From assembly GCA_016935035.1 (NCBI GenBank), contig JAFGRR010000032.1:1-22115 (forward strand): DNA of 22,115 bases, read 5' to 3'. This document shows positions 7,075-15,023 of the stretch, piece after piece; within the stretch, counting starts at the first letter, position 1, and every line of letters begins with the position of its first letter. The notes under the pieces were generated by a model. It made no database searches. It was not told the origin of the DNA and saw only the letters and a list, made by a program, of their open reading frames with translations. This stretch comes from Phycisphaerae bacterium. Lineage in GTDB: Bacteria > Planctomycetota > Phycisphaerae > UBA1845 > Fen-1342. The translations under genes were made by a program, and so were the position numbers.

Positions 7075-10000
7075 TTACCCGGGCTCGGCCCTGGTGGCAC
7101 CGTCCACGTGTTTCAGCACCGCCGCGTGCGATGTGCGCCCGTCGATCCGGGCCTCCAGCGGCGCGGCCAGGCGCACGTGGCGGACGTGCTCGGTGGCGTT
7201 TACGACCGGCTGCGCTTGCAGCCAATCCCAGTCAATGAAACCCTCGCGCGCGCGCTGGTTGACCGAGAGATAAACGATGCCGAACGATATCAGGTTGTGG
7301 AAGAAGTGGCTGCCCTGCGACGGATCGACGATGAAGTCCTCGAGGCAGGTCTCCACCATGATGCGAACGGTGGAAATCTGGGACCAGTTGACGGGGATGC
7401 CCAGCCAATGATCCGAGGTTCCCCAACGACCGGGACCGATCAGCATGCAAGCGCGCTCGTCCGCTGTCAGCCGGGCGTTCAGCGAACCGATCTGCCGAGC
7501 GATGGACTCGGTTTTCGCCGGATCAAACTCGTCGGGATTAACGTAGATAACATCGCTGACGTCGCGGATCAGGCCGTTTCCCATGGCGCGCGGGCTCTCG
7601 CACAATAGCGCCGCCCGCGGCAGGCCGGTGGCTTTGACCTGGCTGTCGGCGCGGCCGGCGATGCAAGGGCGAATCTGAAGCACCACCATTTCCTTGGGCT
7701 CGACATCGAGGTTGGCCGCGAACTCGATGTCCACCGGCGCGTTCATGCCGGACCGGCCGATCTTGAGCAATCGCTTTAGAATCGGCGCCAGCGGAAAGAT
7801 GTCGGATTTGAGGACGTGCGCGAAGGTCACGACGCGGACACCGGGTCGGTAGATTCCATCGAAAAAGGCCTGGTTCTCTGGTGACCAGATTGAGCCGAGC
7901 GGGGCAAGTGTGCCGTGTTGCTCAGCGACGTCGATGTCCAGCGTGACCATGCCGCGGTAGTCCGGGGCGGCGAGATCGGCGTCAGACTGCTTGGTGTCAA
8001 TCGCGTAGAACGTCCGTTGCGAGCGGTTGATGAACTCGTCGCTATCGGCCATCTGCGGCAATACCTGCGGGTGTTCGGGGCAGAAGCGCAGCGCCGGCCC
8101 GCCATCGACGACCAGGCTCCCGAGCCCCAGCGCCACGGAAGCGATCCCATCATCCGGGCGCATATGCCCGAAGGGATAGTAGTTGTACGAGCGCGCGGTG
8201 CCGGCGATGCTGGGGTAGTAGTACTGACCGCGCTGGCGACCGACGACTGGCTCCAGGATGACGGCCATGCGCTGTTCCTCGATGCGGTGCGGCGTATTAC
8301 CGATATAGCGTCGCGCCGTCCGGTAGTACGCCGAGGCGAAGACTCGCTTGATGGCCGTCGCGAGTTGCGTGAGTTTCCGCCGGTTGTCCGCGTGGTTGTT
8401 CGGGATCATGAAGGTCGAATAGACGCCGGCGAACGGGTGATACTGCGAGTCCTCGAGCAGGCTGGAGGAGCGCACGGCGATCGGTACACGAACGACGTGC
8501 AGGAACGTCCAGAGGTCCTTCATGACACGCGTTGACAGTTCGGCTTGCACAAAAGCATCGCGCACTTCTTGGTCGGGTGCTTCGTGCTCGACGAAGCGCC
8601 AGAGACCGTTTTTCTGCATAAACTCATCGAAGACGTCGGTGCCGATCACGACAGAACGCGGAACAAAGATATTCACGCCCTCGAAGGCGTTGTGCAGCTT
8701 GTGGCGCGCCAGCAGCGCATCGACGAAGGCCAGCCCACGCGCCTTGCCCCCCAGCGAACCACCGCCGATCCGCGCGAAGTGGCTGCCGGCGTCAAAACGA
8801 TGGCGCGAGAAGTCCTCGATCACACCGCGGCGATTGCGGCGCATCGTCTCGTCACAGGCGCTGATGAGGTATTGCCGCAATGTCTCCAGGTCATCGAACT
8901 CCGACACGCGGCGCGGCCGCAACTGACGCGCGAGTTCGAACTCGGTACGGGCGCGCAGCCAGTTGGAAAAGTGATTGCGCCGCGCGTGATAGTCGATCGA
9001 ACTGGCCGGTACACGACGCAGCATGCGAACCAGCGAATGCAGATCCGAGGCCCGCGCGATCTCCTGGCCGTCCGGCATGCGAAAAACAAAGTCGCCGAAA
9101 CCGAAGTTATTCAGCATGAAGTCGCGAACGTCGTGCAGCAACGTCAGCGAGCGCTTGTGCAGGAAACTCGCGCCCACCGACTCGGCCAGACTGCGATTCG
9201 CCTCATCCGACGATTGCAGAAGCACCGGCAGATCGGGATGATCGCGTTTCACTTGCCGGATAAAGTCGATGCCCGCGTGTGGATCCAACTTACCATCGCG
9301 CCAGAAACGCACGTCGGAGATGACGCCGAAAAGCTGCTTGCGGAAACGCCGGTAATCATCGCTGCCCCGCTCGAACGAATCGGCGACGAGGATCTTGGGG
9401 CGGGCGCGCATGCGCAGCACCTTGTGCATGCGGTTGATGCCGTCAGCGAGCACGGTCCGGCTCTGGTTGACGAGCTCACTGTATATGATCGGCAACAGCG
9501 ATGAGCGGAACTGGATGGAGTCCTCTAGCAGGATGATTACGCCGACCCCGCCGACACGCGTGTCATGCTCGACGTTCCAGCGATCCTCGATGGCCTTGAT
9601 AATGGCCAGGAACAGCTTGGCCTCGCCGTGCCAGACATACACGTCGCGCGCGTCAAAGCCGCCGGTATTCTCGACGAAGCGCTTGAGCTCGGCCTCGCTC
9701 GAGATGAGCAGAACGACGGGCAAGTTGGGATCGCGGGACTGGATGGCGTGGCGGAACTTGTCGACATCCATGTCGCCCAAACGCGGCATCGCGATCACCA
9801 GGTCGAAGTGCTGGTGCCGCAGGGCGTTGAATGCGGAGGTCGCGGTCGGCACGCGCGTAACGTTGGGGGCATGCGTCAGGCCGAGGTCGGCGTACTCGGA
9901 GTAAATCAACTCGGTCAGCAGCCCGTCCTCTTCGAGGATGAACGAGTCGTAGGGGCTGGAGACCAGCAGAATCTCCTCGACGCGCTGGTTCATCAGCGTT

Positions 10001-10089
10001 GGGAAGCGGCCCAGGCGCCACGGGTGCCCGGCCGACTTGCGCGTCCGCCATTCTGCGTCTGTCCCCGATTCTGGTTCCTGCGGACCCAT
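7075..10089 (-). CDS. Receiver-receiver-PPDK_N (PEP/pyruvate-binding) fusion protein
   Basis: With the ATG at 10089 (AGGA ribosome-binding site 7 bases upstream; a GTG at 10122 is the alternative) the protein has 1004 residues. Residues 38-170 form a receiver-like domain lacking the acidic pair, the acceptor Asp (IAMPRLGD in its place) and the switch Lys. Residues 180-330 form a second one that keeps E189-D190, D237, S293-S294 and K312, but with about 25 extra residues between beta3 and beta4. From about 440 an ATP-grasp-like domain of PEP synthase/pyruvate phosphate dikinase follows: GGGSLGGKARG (442-452), AVRSSSLLEDS (538-548), APVDIEFA (784-791) and LQIRP (804-808). No phosphohistidine swivel domain or PEP TIM barrel follows, so it cannot be a complete PEP synthase. 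It is probably an ATP-binding enzyme or kinase-like protein controlled by a receiver. Substrate unknown. Divergent from the GT-C/TPR gene at 10212. Confidence 0.85.
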   Translation of the reverse strand: MGPQEPESGTDAEWRTRKSAGHPWRLGRFPTLMNQRVEEILLVSSPYDSFILEEDGLLTELIYSEYADLGLTHAPNVTRVPTATSAFNALRHQHFDLVIAMPRLGDMDVDKFRHAIQSRDPNLPVVLLISSEAELKRFVENTGGFDARDVYVWHGEAKLFLAIIKAIEDRWNVEHDTRVGGVGVIILLEDSIQFRSSLLPIIYSELVNQSRTVLADGINRMHKVLRMRARPKILVADSFERGSDDYRRFRKQLFGVISDVRFWRDGKLDPHAGIDFIRQVKRDHPDLPVLLQSSDEANRSLAESVGASFLHKRSLTLLHDVRDFMLNNFGFGDFVFRMPDGQEIARASDLHSLVRMLRRVPASSIDYHARRNHFSNWLRARTEFELARQLRPRRVSEFDDLETLRQYLISACDETMRRNRRGVIEDFSRHRFDAGSHFARIGGGSLGGKARGLAFVDALLARHKLHNAFEGVNIFVPRSVVIGTDVFDEFMQKNGLWRFVEHEAPDQEVRDAFVQAELSTRVMKDLWTFLHVVRVPIAVRSSSLLEDSQYHPFAGVYSTFMIPNNHADNRRKLTQLATAIKRVFASAYYRTARRYIGNTPHRIEEQRMAVILEPVVGRQRGQYYYPSIAGTARSYNYYPFGHMRPDDGIASVALGLGSLVVDGGPALRFCPEHPQVLPQMADSDEFINRSQRTFYAIDTKQSDADLAAPDYRGMVTLDIDVAEQHGTLAPLGSIWSPENQAFFDGIYRPGVRVVTFAHVLKSDIFPLAPILKRLLKIGRSGMNAPVDIEFAANLDVEPKEMVVLQIRPCIAGRADSQVKATGLPRAALLCESPRAMGNGLIRDVSDVIYVNPDEFDPAKTESIARQIGSLNARLTADERACMLIGPGRWGTSDHWLGIPVNWSQISTVRIMVETCLEDFIVDPSQGSHFFHNLISFGIVYLSVNQRAREGFIDWDWLQAQPVVNATEHVRHVRLAAPLEARIDGRTSHAAVLKHVDGATRAEPG

Positions 10090-10211
10090 AAGTGTATCCT
10101 GACACGGGAGGCGCGGGTGCACGGCCTATCGCTCAGACCGCCTTGCTTGCCCGCGCTGGTCCCACAGAGTAGTTTACCGCTGTTGCCACGTACAGACCGA
10201 GCGCTATTTGC

Positions 10212-12113
10212 ATGCCACCGCCTCCCCGTGCAGCCCAATCCCGATTCAGACGCGTCGCGTCATGGTGGCCGCTGATCGCGATTTTCGTGGCGGCGCTGGG
10301 GTTGCGTTTGGTTTACCTGGCCCAGACGGCGCATGGCCCCCTGTTTGACTCGTTTCATACGGACGCCCGCTGGCACTCCGCGTGGGCCAAGCATATCGCC
10401 GAGGGACGCTGGAATACCGATCGGCCGTTCTTCCGCGCTCCACTTTACCCACTGTTCCTGGCCGGGGCCTACCGGATCACGGGCGACAGCTTCCTGGGCG
10501 CGCGCGTCCTGCAACATGTGTTGGGGGCACTGAGTTGCGCTCTGGTCGGGCTACTTGGCGCGCGAGCATTCAACGCACGCGTCGGCTGGGTAGCTGGCGT
10601 GATATGTGCGGTGTATGCGCCGCTGATCTACTTCGAGAACGAACTGCTGATTCCATCGCTGGCGATCACGCTCTTTCTGACGATGCTGCTGTTCTTGGAG
10701 GCGGCCGATCGGCGATCCACGTGGTGGAACTGGCTCGCAGCGGGGCTGCTGCTCGGGATGTGCGCGATCACGCGCCCGACCTTTCTCGCGCTGGGACCAG
10801 TGGTCGTACTCTGGTGGCTCGCCCGGCGCTTACCAGGGCGCGGTTGGCGGCTTCGCGTGCGCGACACCGCCATCTTCACGGCGGGAGCTGTCCTGCCGAT
10901 TCTACCGGTGACGTTGCATAACCGTATCAACGGCGGCGAATGGGTGCTGATCAGCACGCAGGGCGGCGCGAATTTCTTCATTGGCAACAACCCCGAGGCC
11001 GACGGCAAAACCGCTTTTGCGTTTGCGCCGCTGCGCTGGGAGGAGCACGCGGAATACGTTGACAACGTCTGGTGGGCGTCACGCGTGAACGCCGAAACGC
11101 TCACCGGCCGGCAGATGAGCGAACAGGCGATCTCACGGTTCTGGTATGAAAAAGGGCTCGACTTCTGGCGTGAGCAGCCATCGGCGGCGCTGAAGCTGAC
11201 GTTACACAAGGCGTACTACCTATTAAACGCGTTTGAGATCGAGTCTAACCGGTCGATGTACCTCGACAGGCTGTGGTCCGCCGTGGCGACGGTGCTGCTG
11301 TCGTCCGAGCAGTGCCCCATCGCATATCCGTTCGGCGTGGTGGGGCCGTTGGCGCTGGTGGGGCTCTGTTGGCGCGGACGCGGACGCTCGGTGGTAGCGT
11401 TGCTGCGCTGGGTGGTGCTGTGCTACGCGGTCGTGATCGTGGCATTCTTCGTCACCGGGCGATTTCGCGCACCGCTTGTACCCGTGCTGGCGATCTTCGC
11501 GGCGGATGCGGCACTGCGCCTGATGGGGGCGGTGCGGGCTCGCGAATTCGCGACCGCGCGCATTGTGAGCTTTGCGCTGATCGGCATGTTCGTCTTGTGC
11601 AACTCAGCGCTGTTCGGGGTGCGTGACATCGATTTTACACGTCAGGCCGGGATCATCGGGGCGGCCTACCGCGAAGACGGACAACTGCGTCTGGCGCAGG
11701 CCTACCTGGCGAAGGCCGCCGAGGAGGCCGAGCCCGAGAACTTCGCGGCTCATTTGGATCTGGGTTGGGTCGAATTGCAGTTGGGCGATAACGCTGCCGC
11801 CGAGTCGTGTTTCAGGCGCGTGCTCGATGTCGTACCGCAGATGACAGACGCCCGAAGCGGGCTTGGCGCGGCCCTGCTGGAACAGGGACGAACCGCCGAG
11901 GCGCGTGAGCAACTAGAACAAGCCCTGATGGAAATCCCGGAACACGCCACCACACTTCTGCTGGTGGCGCGGCTCGAATACCAGGCCGGCCACGCCGAAC
12001 GCGCCGAGCAACTCCTCGATCGGGCGCGGATGTCCGGGGCCCAGGTGCCCCCTGGCTGGCTTGCGCCGGCAGAGTCGAGCCCGGCCCCCGAGACACAGAC
12101 CGGGGTACCCTGA
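10212..12113 (+). CDS. GT-C (PMT/ArnT-like) membrane glycosyltransferase with C-terminal TPR repeats
   Basis: A 633-residue protein. Hydrophobic segments from residue 18 to about 470 give a polytopic membrane domain. An acidic loop after the first helix carries D51 (SFHTDARWHSAWA), followed by FFRAPLYPLFLAG (73-85), the arrangement of dolichyl- or undecaprenyl-phosphate-dependent mannosyl/arabinosyl transferases of the PMT_2 type. Residues 480-605 form about three TPR units (AAHLDLGWVELQLGDNAAAE, then ARSGLGAALLEQGRTAEARE), and the tail is Pro/Ala-rich. The TPR part probably mediates a protein contact. The ATG at 10212 has no strong ribosome-binding site, so the exact start is less certain. 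The 122 bp between this gene and the divergent PEP-domain gene must contain both promoters, but no convincing -35/-10 pair was found there. Confidence 0.85.
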   Translation: MPPPPRAAQSRFRRVASWWPLIAIFVAALGLRLVYLAQTAHGPLFDSFHTDARWHSAWAKHIAEGRWNTDRPFFRAPLYPLFLAGAYRITGDSFLGARVLQHVLGALSCALVGLLGARAFNARVGWVAGVICAVYAPLIYFENELLIPSLAITLFLTMLLFLEAADRRSTWWNWLAAGLLLGMCAITRPTFLALGPVVVLWWLARRLPGRGWRLRVRDTAIFTAGAVLPILPVTLHNRINGGEWVLISTQGGANFFIGNNPEADGKTAFAFAPLRWEEHAEYVDNVWWASRVNAETLTGRQMSEQAISRFWYEKGLDFWREQPSAALKLTLHKAYYLLNAFEIESNRSMYLDRLWSAVATVLLSSEQCPIAYPFGVVGPLALVGLCWRGRGRSVVALLRWVVLCYAVVIVAFFVTGRFRAPLVPVLAIFAADAALRLMGAVRAREFATARIVSFALIGMFVLCNSALFGVRDIDFTRQAGIIGAAYREDGQLRLAQAYLAKAAEEAEPENFAAHLDLGWVELQLGDNAAAESCFRRVLDVVPQMTDARSGLGAALLEQGRTAEAREQLEQALMEIPEHATTLLLVARLEYQAGHAERAEQLLDRARMSGAQVPPGWLAPAESSPAPETQTGVP

Positions 12114-12119
12114 CAACAA

Positions 12120-12156
12120 GACGGCCGACCCGCCAGATTGCGGCGAGCCAGCCGTC
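12120..12156. terminator. Candidate bidirectional hairpin between convergent genes
   Basis: GACGGC (12120-12125) pairs with GCCGTC (12151-12156), and inside it CGCC pairs with GGCG around a 7-nt loop, with a symmetrical 5-nt internal loop between the stems. It fills most of the 68 bp between the stops of the convergent glycosyltransferase and glutamate dehydrogenase genes. No T-tract follows on either strand, so it is only a possible terminator. Confidence 0.35.
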
Positions 12157-12181
12157 GATCGTGACCATTACGGGGTTCGTG

Positions 12182-13552
12182 CTAGACGAGACCCTGATCC
12201 AGCATCGCGTTGGCGACCTTCAAGAAGCCGGCGATGTTTGCACCGTTGACGTAGTTGCCGGGCGTGCCGTATTCCTCGGCCGTCTTCCGGCAGTTTTCGT
12301 GGATGTTGATCATGATGTTGTGCAGGCGCTGATCGACCTCTTCACGGGGCCAGCTCAGACGCAGCGAATTCTGGCTCATCTCGAGGCCGCTGGTAGCCAC
12401 GCCGCCAGCATTGGCGGCCTTGCCGGGACCATAGAGGATCTTGCTCTCGAGGAAGACGTTAACGGCCTCGGGCGTGCTCGGCATGTTGGCGCCTTCGGAG
12501 ACGCAATAGCAGCCGTTCTTGACGAGGTTGTTGGCGTCCTCGACGTTGATCTCGTTCTGGGTCGCGGACGGCAGGGCCACGTCGCACTTCACCGACCAGA
12601 GCGGGTTGCCCGACGCGTTGGCGTCGGCTTCGTGGTACTTGGCCTTGGGGTACTTCTCGGTGTACTCGCGAATGCGGCCGCGCTTGACGTTCTTGAGGTT
12701 CATGACGAACGCCAGCTTTTCGGTGTTGACGCCATCCTCATCAACGATGAAGCCACTGGAGTCGGAGAAGGTGAGGACCTTACCGCCGAGCTGTATGACC
12801 TTCTCGGCGGCGTACTGGGCGACGTTACCCGATCCGGAGATGACGGCGCGCTTGCCCTTGAAGGTCTCGCCCTTGGTCTTGAGCATTTCTTCCGCGAAAT
12901 ACACGGCGCCGTAGCCAGTGGCCTCGGGCCGAATGAGGCTGCCGCCCCAGTTGAGGCCCTTGCCGGTAAGCACGCCTTCGAACTGGCGGGTGAGTTTCTT
13001 GTACTGGCCGAACAGGAAGCCGATCTCGCGACCGCCGACGCCGATGTCACCGGCGGGGACGTCGCAGTTCTGGCCGATGTGGCGGAACAACTCGCTCATG
13101 AAGCTCTGGCAGAAGCGCATGACTTCGGCGTCGGACTTACCCTTGGGGTTAAAATCGCTGCCGCCCTTGCCACCGCCCATTGGCAGCGTGGTCAGCGCGT
13201 TCTTGAAGATCTGCTCGAAGCCGAGGAACTTGATAATACCGAGATTGACCGAAGGGTGGAAGCGCAGGCCGCCCTTGTAGGGGCCGATGGCGCTGTTGAA
13301 CTCAACGCGCATGCCGCGGTTGACCTGGACTTCGCCGCGATCGTTGGCCCACGGGACGCGGAACATGATGATGCGCTCGGGCTCGACGATCCGCTCGAGA
13401 ATCTTGGCCTGGCGGAACTCGGGATGCCGCTCCATCACCGGCATCAACGACTCGGCCACCTCACCGACCGCCTGATGGAACTCCTTTTCCGCGGGGTTCT
13501 TCGCAATGACATGTTCCATGAAAGCTTTGTACAACGATTCAGCACTTGCCAT
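12182..13552 (-). CDS. gdhA: NADP-type glutamate dehydrogenase
   Basis: A 456-residue protein of normal length for the hexameric short-form family. It interconverts 2-oxoglutarate plus ammonia and glutamate with NAD(P)H in the cytoplasm. Substrate-site motifs are GPYKGGLRFHPSVN (90-103), PMGGGKGG with catalytic K129, and PAGDIGVGGREIG with D169. The dinucleotide fold has SGSGNVAQYAAEK (239-251) followed by FSDSSG (262-267), the Ser-Asp-Ser form seen in NADP-dependent enzymes such as the E. coli one, so NADP use is inferred. The ATG at 13552 has GGAG 6-7 bases upstream and gives the usual N-terminus (MASAESLYKAF); an open frame further upstream is non-coding leader. Transcribed divergently from the DtxR-type gene, with a candidate promoter at 13773-13802. 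Confidence 0.97.
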   Translation of the reverse strand: MASAESLYKAFMEHVIAKNPAEKEFHQAVGEVAESLMPVMERHPEFRQAKILERIVEPERIIMFRVPWANDRGEVQVNRGMRVEFNSAIGPYKGGLRFHPSVNLGIIKFLGFEQIFKNALTTLPMGGGKGGSDFNPKGKSDAEVMRFCQSFMSELFRHIGQNCDVPAGDIGVGGREIGFLFGQYKKLTRQFEGVLTGKGLNWGGSLIRPEATGYGAVYFAEEMLKTKGETFKGKRAVISGSGNVAQYAAEKVIQLGGKVLTFSDSSGFIVDEDGVNTEKLAFVMNLKNVKRGRIREYTEKYPKAKYHEADANASGNPLWSVKCDVALPSATQNEINVEDANNLVKNGCYCVSEGANMPSTPEAVNVFLESKILYGPGKAANAGGVATSGLEMSQNSLRLSWPREEVDQRLHNIMINIHENCRKTAEEYGTPGNYVNGANIAGFLKVANAMLDQGLV

Positions 13553-13921
13553 GTGTTGCTCCACTGGGCGCACCCGCGCCGCCAAACAAGTTGTGAGGGT
13601 AACAGACGAAGATGGAATCCATCGGTGACACCGAGGTTGAACTGTCTCCCGCATCGCCGGCAGCGCCCCTGCCAAGGCCAGGACCCGGGGGATCCGCACG
13701 AGCCGGCAGAGGCTCCATCGCGGCTTCCCGCCACCCCCATACCGCGTGCCGCTCGAAATCAGGTAAACGGGCATTGTGCCAGAAAGTGGGGGCCGATTGC
13801 AAGAGCAGCCACTCGGTTTCCTGGCCGACCGGCAAGATGGCACGCGACGGCTGCGAAAAGCGCCGCGCCAGCGTACAATCGCGCTGCCGTCCGACAATTC
13901 GGCCTGTTCTCGGAGACCGGC
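13553..13921. other. Divergent intergenic region between gdhA and the DtxR-type gene
   Basis: 369 bp without a convincing gene. Toward gdhA (minus) it contains the candidate promoter at 13773-13802 and then a long leader of about 210 nt, with a GGATCC/GGGTCC hairpin (13681-13695, 3-nt loop, one G-U pair). Toward the regulator (plus) there is a TACAAT -10-like hexamer (13874-13879) without a clear -35. An open reading frame crosses the region on each strand, but the codons look non-coding and no ribosome-binding site supports a start. No riboswitch family was recognised. Confidence 0.5.
13773..13802 (-). promoter_or_regulatory. Candidate gdhA promoter
   Basis: On the minus strand TTGCAA (13797-13802) and CACAAT (13773-13778) are separated by 18 bases, four of six matches in each. 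If real, the transcript starts near 13766 and the gdhA leader is about 210 nt. Moderate motif quality and no independent support. Confidence 0.3.
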
Positions 13922-14446
13922 ATGGAAACCTGGAAAGAGTTCGACCAGAACGTCATCAGCCATTCGGCCGCCCATCACCTGATGGCGATCGACGATCTCG
14001 TCGGCAAGCTGGGCTACGCCCGCGTTTCCGACGTCGCCCGTCTGCTGAGCATCACGCGTGGCAGCGTCTCGATCTCGCTTCAGCCGCTGAAAAAGGCCGA
14101 CCTGGTCCTCCAGGACGAAAACCGCCATCTCCAGCTTTCACCCAAGGGCCAAGCCCTGGTTGATGCAATCAAGACCAAACGAAGCCTGATTGAGCGTTTG
14201 CTGACGGAGCTGTTGGGGGTCGCCGAGGACTGGGCCAAGGTGGATGCCTGCAAGATTGAGCACCTGCTCAGCAACACCAGTGCCCAGCGGATCGTGCAGC
14301 TCTTCCGTTTCCTGGACAGCGGCACGCCGACCGTAAGCGCCTTTACCGAAGCACTGCGAGCCTTTCATAGCGATTGCTCGCACGACCCCAAGATCTGTCC
14401 GACCTGCGAAAAGGACTGCATGGCGGAGCGGCTACCAGAAGACTAG
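13922..14446 (+). CDS. DtxR/MntR-family metal-dependent transcriptional repressor
   Basis: A 174-residue protein. A winged helix (about 15-80) has VSDVARLLSITRGSVSISL as the HTH and LQLSPKGQALV as the wing. The dimerisation and metal-binding domain follows (about 81-145): LIERLLTELLG, then DACKIEHLLS. Against DtxR, primary-site ligands C102, E105 and H106 correspond to C110, E113 and H114, while M10 aligns with H18. Ancillary-site H79 and H98 align with R87 and K106, with only E83 kept as E91. There is no SH3 domain. The C-terminus carries C152, C159, C162 and C166 (C-x6-C-x2-C-x3-C), an unusual cluster that might bind Zn or Fe-S. The ATG has GGAG 6 bases upstream; the open frame continuing upstream is antisense to gdhA. 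The ferritin-like gene starts 21 bp after its stop, suggesting an iron-regulated pair. Confidence 0.9.
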   Translation: METWKEFDQNVISHSAAHHLMAIDDLVGKLGYARVSDVARLLSITRGSVSISLQPLKKADLVLQDENRHLQLSPKGQALVDAIKTKRSLIERLLTELLGVAEDWAKVDACKIEHLLSNTSAQRIVQLFRFLDSGTPTVSAFTEALRAFHSDCSHDPKICPTCEKDCMAERLPED

Positions 14447-14467
14447 CCCCCCGCCTGGGAGAACACC

Positions 14468-14890
14468 GTGGCCAATCTCTCCACGTCACAGTTCGTCGAT
14501 GAGCTCAACCGCATGTTCGCGGAAGAGACCGAAGCCGCCATCCGCTATCTGCACCTGATAAACGCGGTTCGCGGCATGGACCGGCTGATGGTTGAGCCGA
14601 TTCTCCGGCAGGCCTTCGAGGAGACCATCCAGCACGCGCTGGTGATCGGGCAGAAGATCCGCACGTTCGGCGCGGCACCGCAACTGCGCGTCTCGGTGGA
14701 TTGTCCCGGCGAGCCGCTGACCGGCAAACAGGCCGTCGAGATCGCTCTGACGTTCGAAGAGGCAGCCCTGGAGGCCTACCAGGACATGCTGCGCAAGATC
14801 GAGGGCGACGTTGTTCTGGAGGAGTTCGTCCGCGCTCAGATCACCGCCGAGTCACAACACGTGGCGGAACTGAAAGAGCTGCTCGATTAG
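14468..14890 (+). CDS. Bacterioferritin-like diiron protein
   Basis: A 140-residue four-helix ferritin-like protein, slightly shorter than classical bacterioferritin (about 155-160). Carboxylate and His ligands are E20 (EETEAAIRYL), H56 (FEETIQHA), E97 (LTFEEAALEAY) and E128-x-x-H131 (AESQH). The first ExxH pair of bacterioferritins appears as E52-x-x-x-H56, one residue longer, so the metal site may be altered. The position of the haem-ligand Met of E. coli bacterioferritin (M52) falls at I54, so haem binding in that way is unlikely. Iron storage or oxidative protection is inferred from the family. The start is GTG with GGGAG 6 bases upstream. It lies 21 bp downstream of the DtxR-type repressor, which fits iron control, and is followed by the terminator at 14975. 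Confidence 0.85.
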   Translation: MANLSTSQFVDELNRMFAEETEAAIRYLHLINAVRGMDRLMVEPILRQAFEETIQHALVIGQKIRTFGAAPQLRVSVDCPGEPLTGKQAVEIALTFEEAALEAYQDMLRKIEGDVVLEEFVRAQITAESQHVAELKELLD

Positions 14891-14974
14891 CCCGCCCGCT
14901 GCGGCGACCCCATGGCCCCCTACTGTGGCCAAGATCGTTGCCCATGTGGCGGCTGGCATCGTCACCAATGTAGT

Positions 14975-14993
14975 GGCCGACGTCTCGTCGGCC
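14975..14993 (+). terminator. Rho-independent terminator of the DtxR-ferritin operon
   Basis: A perfect 7-bp stem, GGCCGAC (14975-14981) pairing with GTCGGCC (14987-14993) around a 5-nt loop, is followed by the T-rich run GTCTTTGTCGTTTCC. It lies 85 bp beyond the ferritin stop and 30 bp from the stop of the convergent membrane-protein gene. The stem itself could also act on the other strand, where no T-tract follows. Confidence 0.6.
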
Positions 14994-15023
14994 GTCTTTG
15001 TCGTTTCCTTCGTCGCTTCTTCC

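Noticed and set aside
6963..7100. Upstream extension of the LptF-like gene to 7100
   Set aside because: The extra residues are not membrane-compatible or family-like, and the segment overlaps the preceding stop and contains the TTGACA promoter.
7075..7140. GRTSHAAV near the C-terminus of the PPDK_N fusion, resembling the TSHAA phosphohistidine motif
   Set aside because: It lies about 20 residues from the end of the protein and lacks the surrounding 80-100-residue swivel domain. The position matches the common DGR...VIL tail of this family, so it is probably chance.
12161..13921. Long plus-strand open frame antisense to gdhA that continues in frame into the DtxR-type gene
   Set aside because: It mirrors the codon bias of a clear glutamate dehydrogenase on the other strand. 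The regulator has its own ATG and ribosome-binding site at 13922, and the upstream part shows no family motif.
13553..13921. Possible riboswitch or small RNA in the long gdhA leader
   Set aside because: Only short GC hairpins were seen; no conserved core of a known glutamine, ammonium-related or other riboswitch, nor of SRP RNA, could be recognised.
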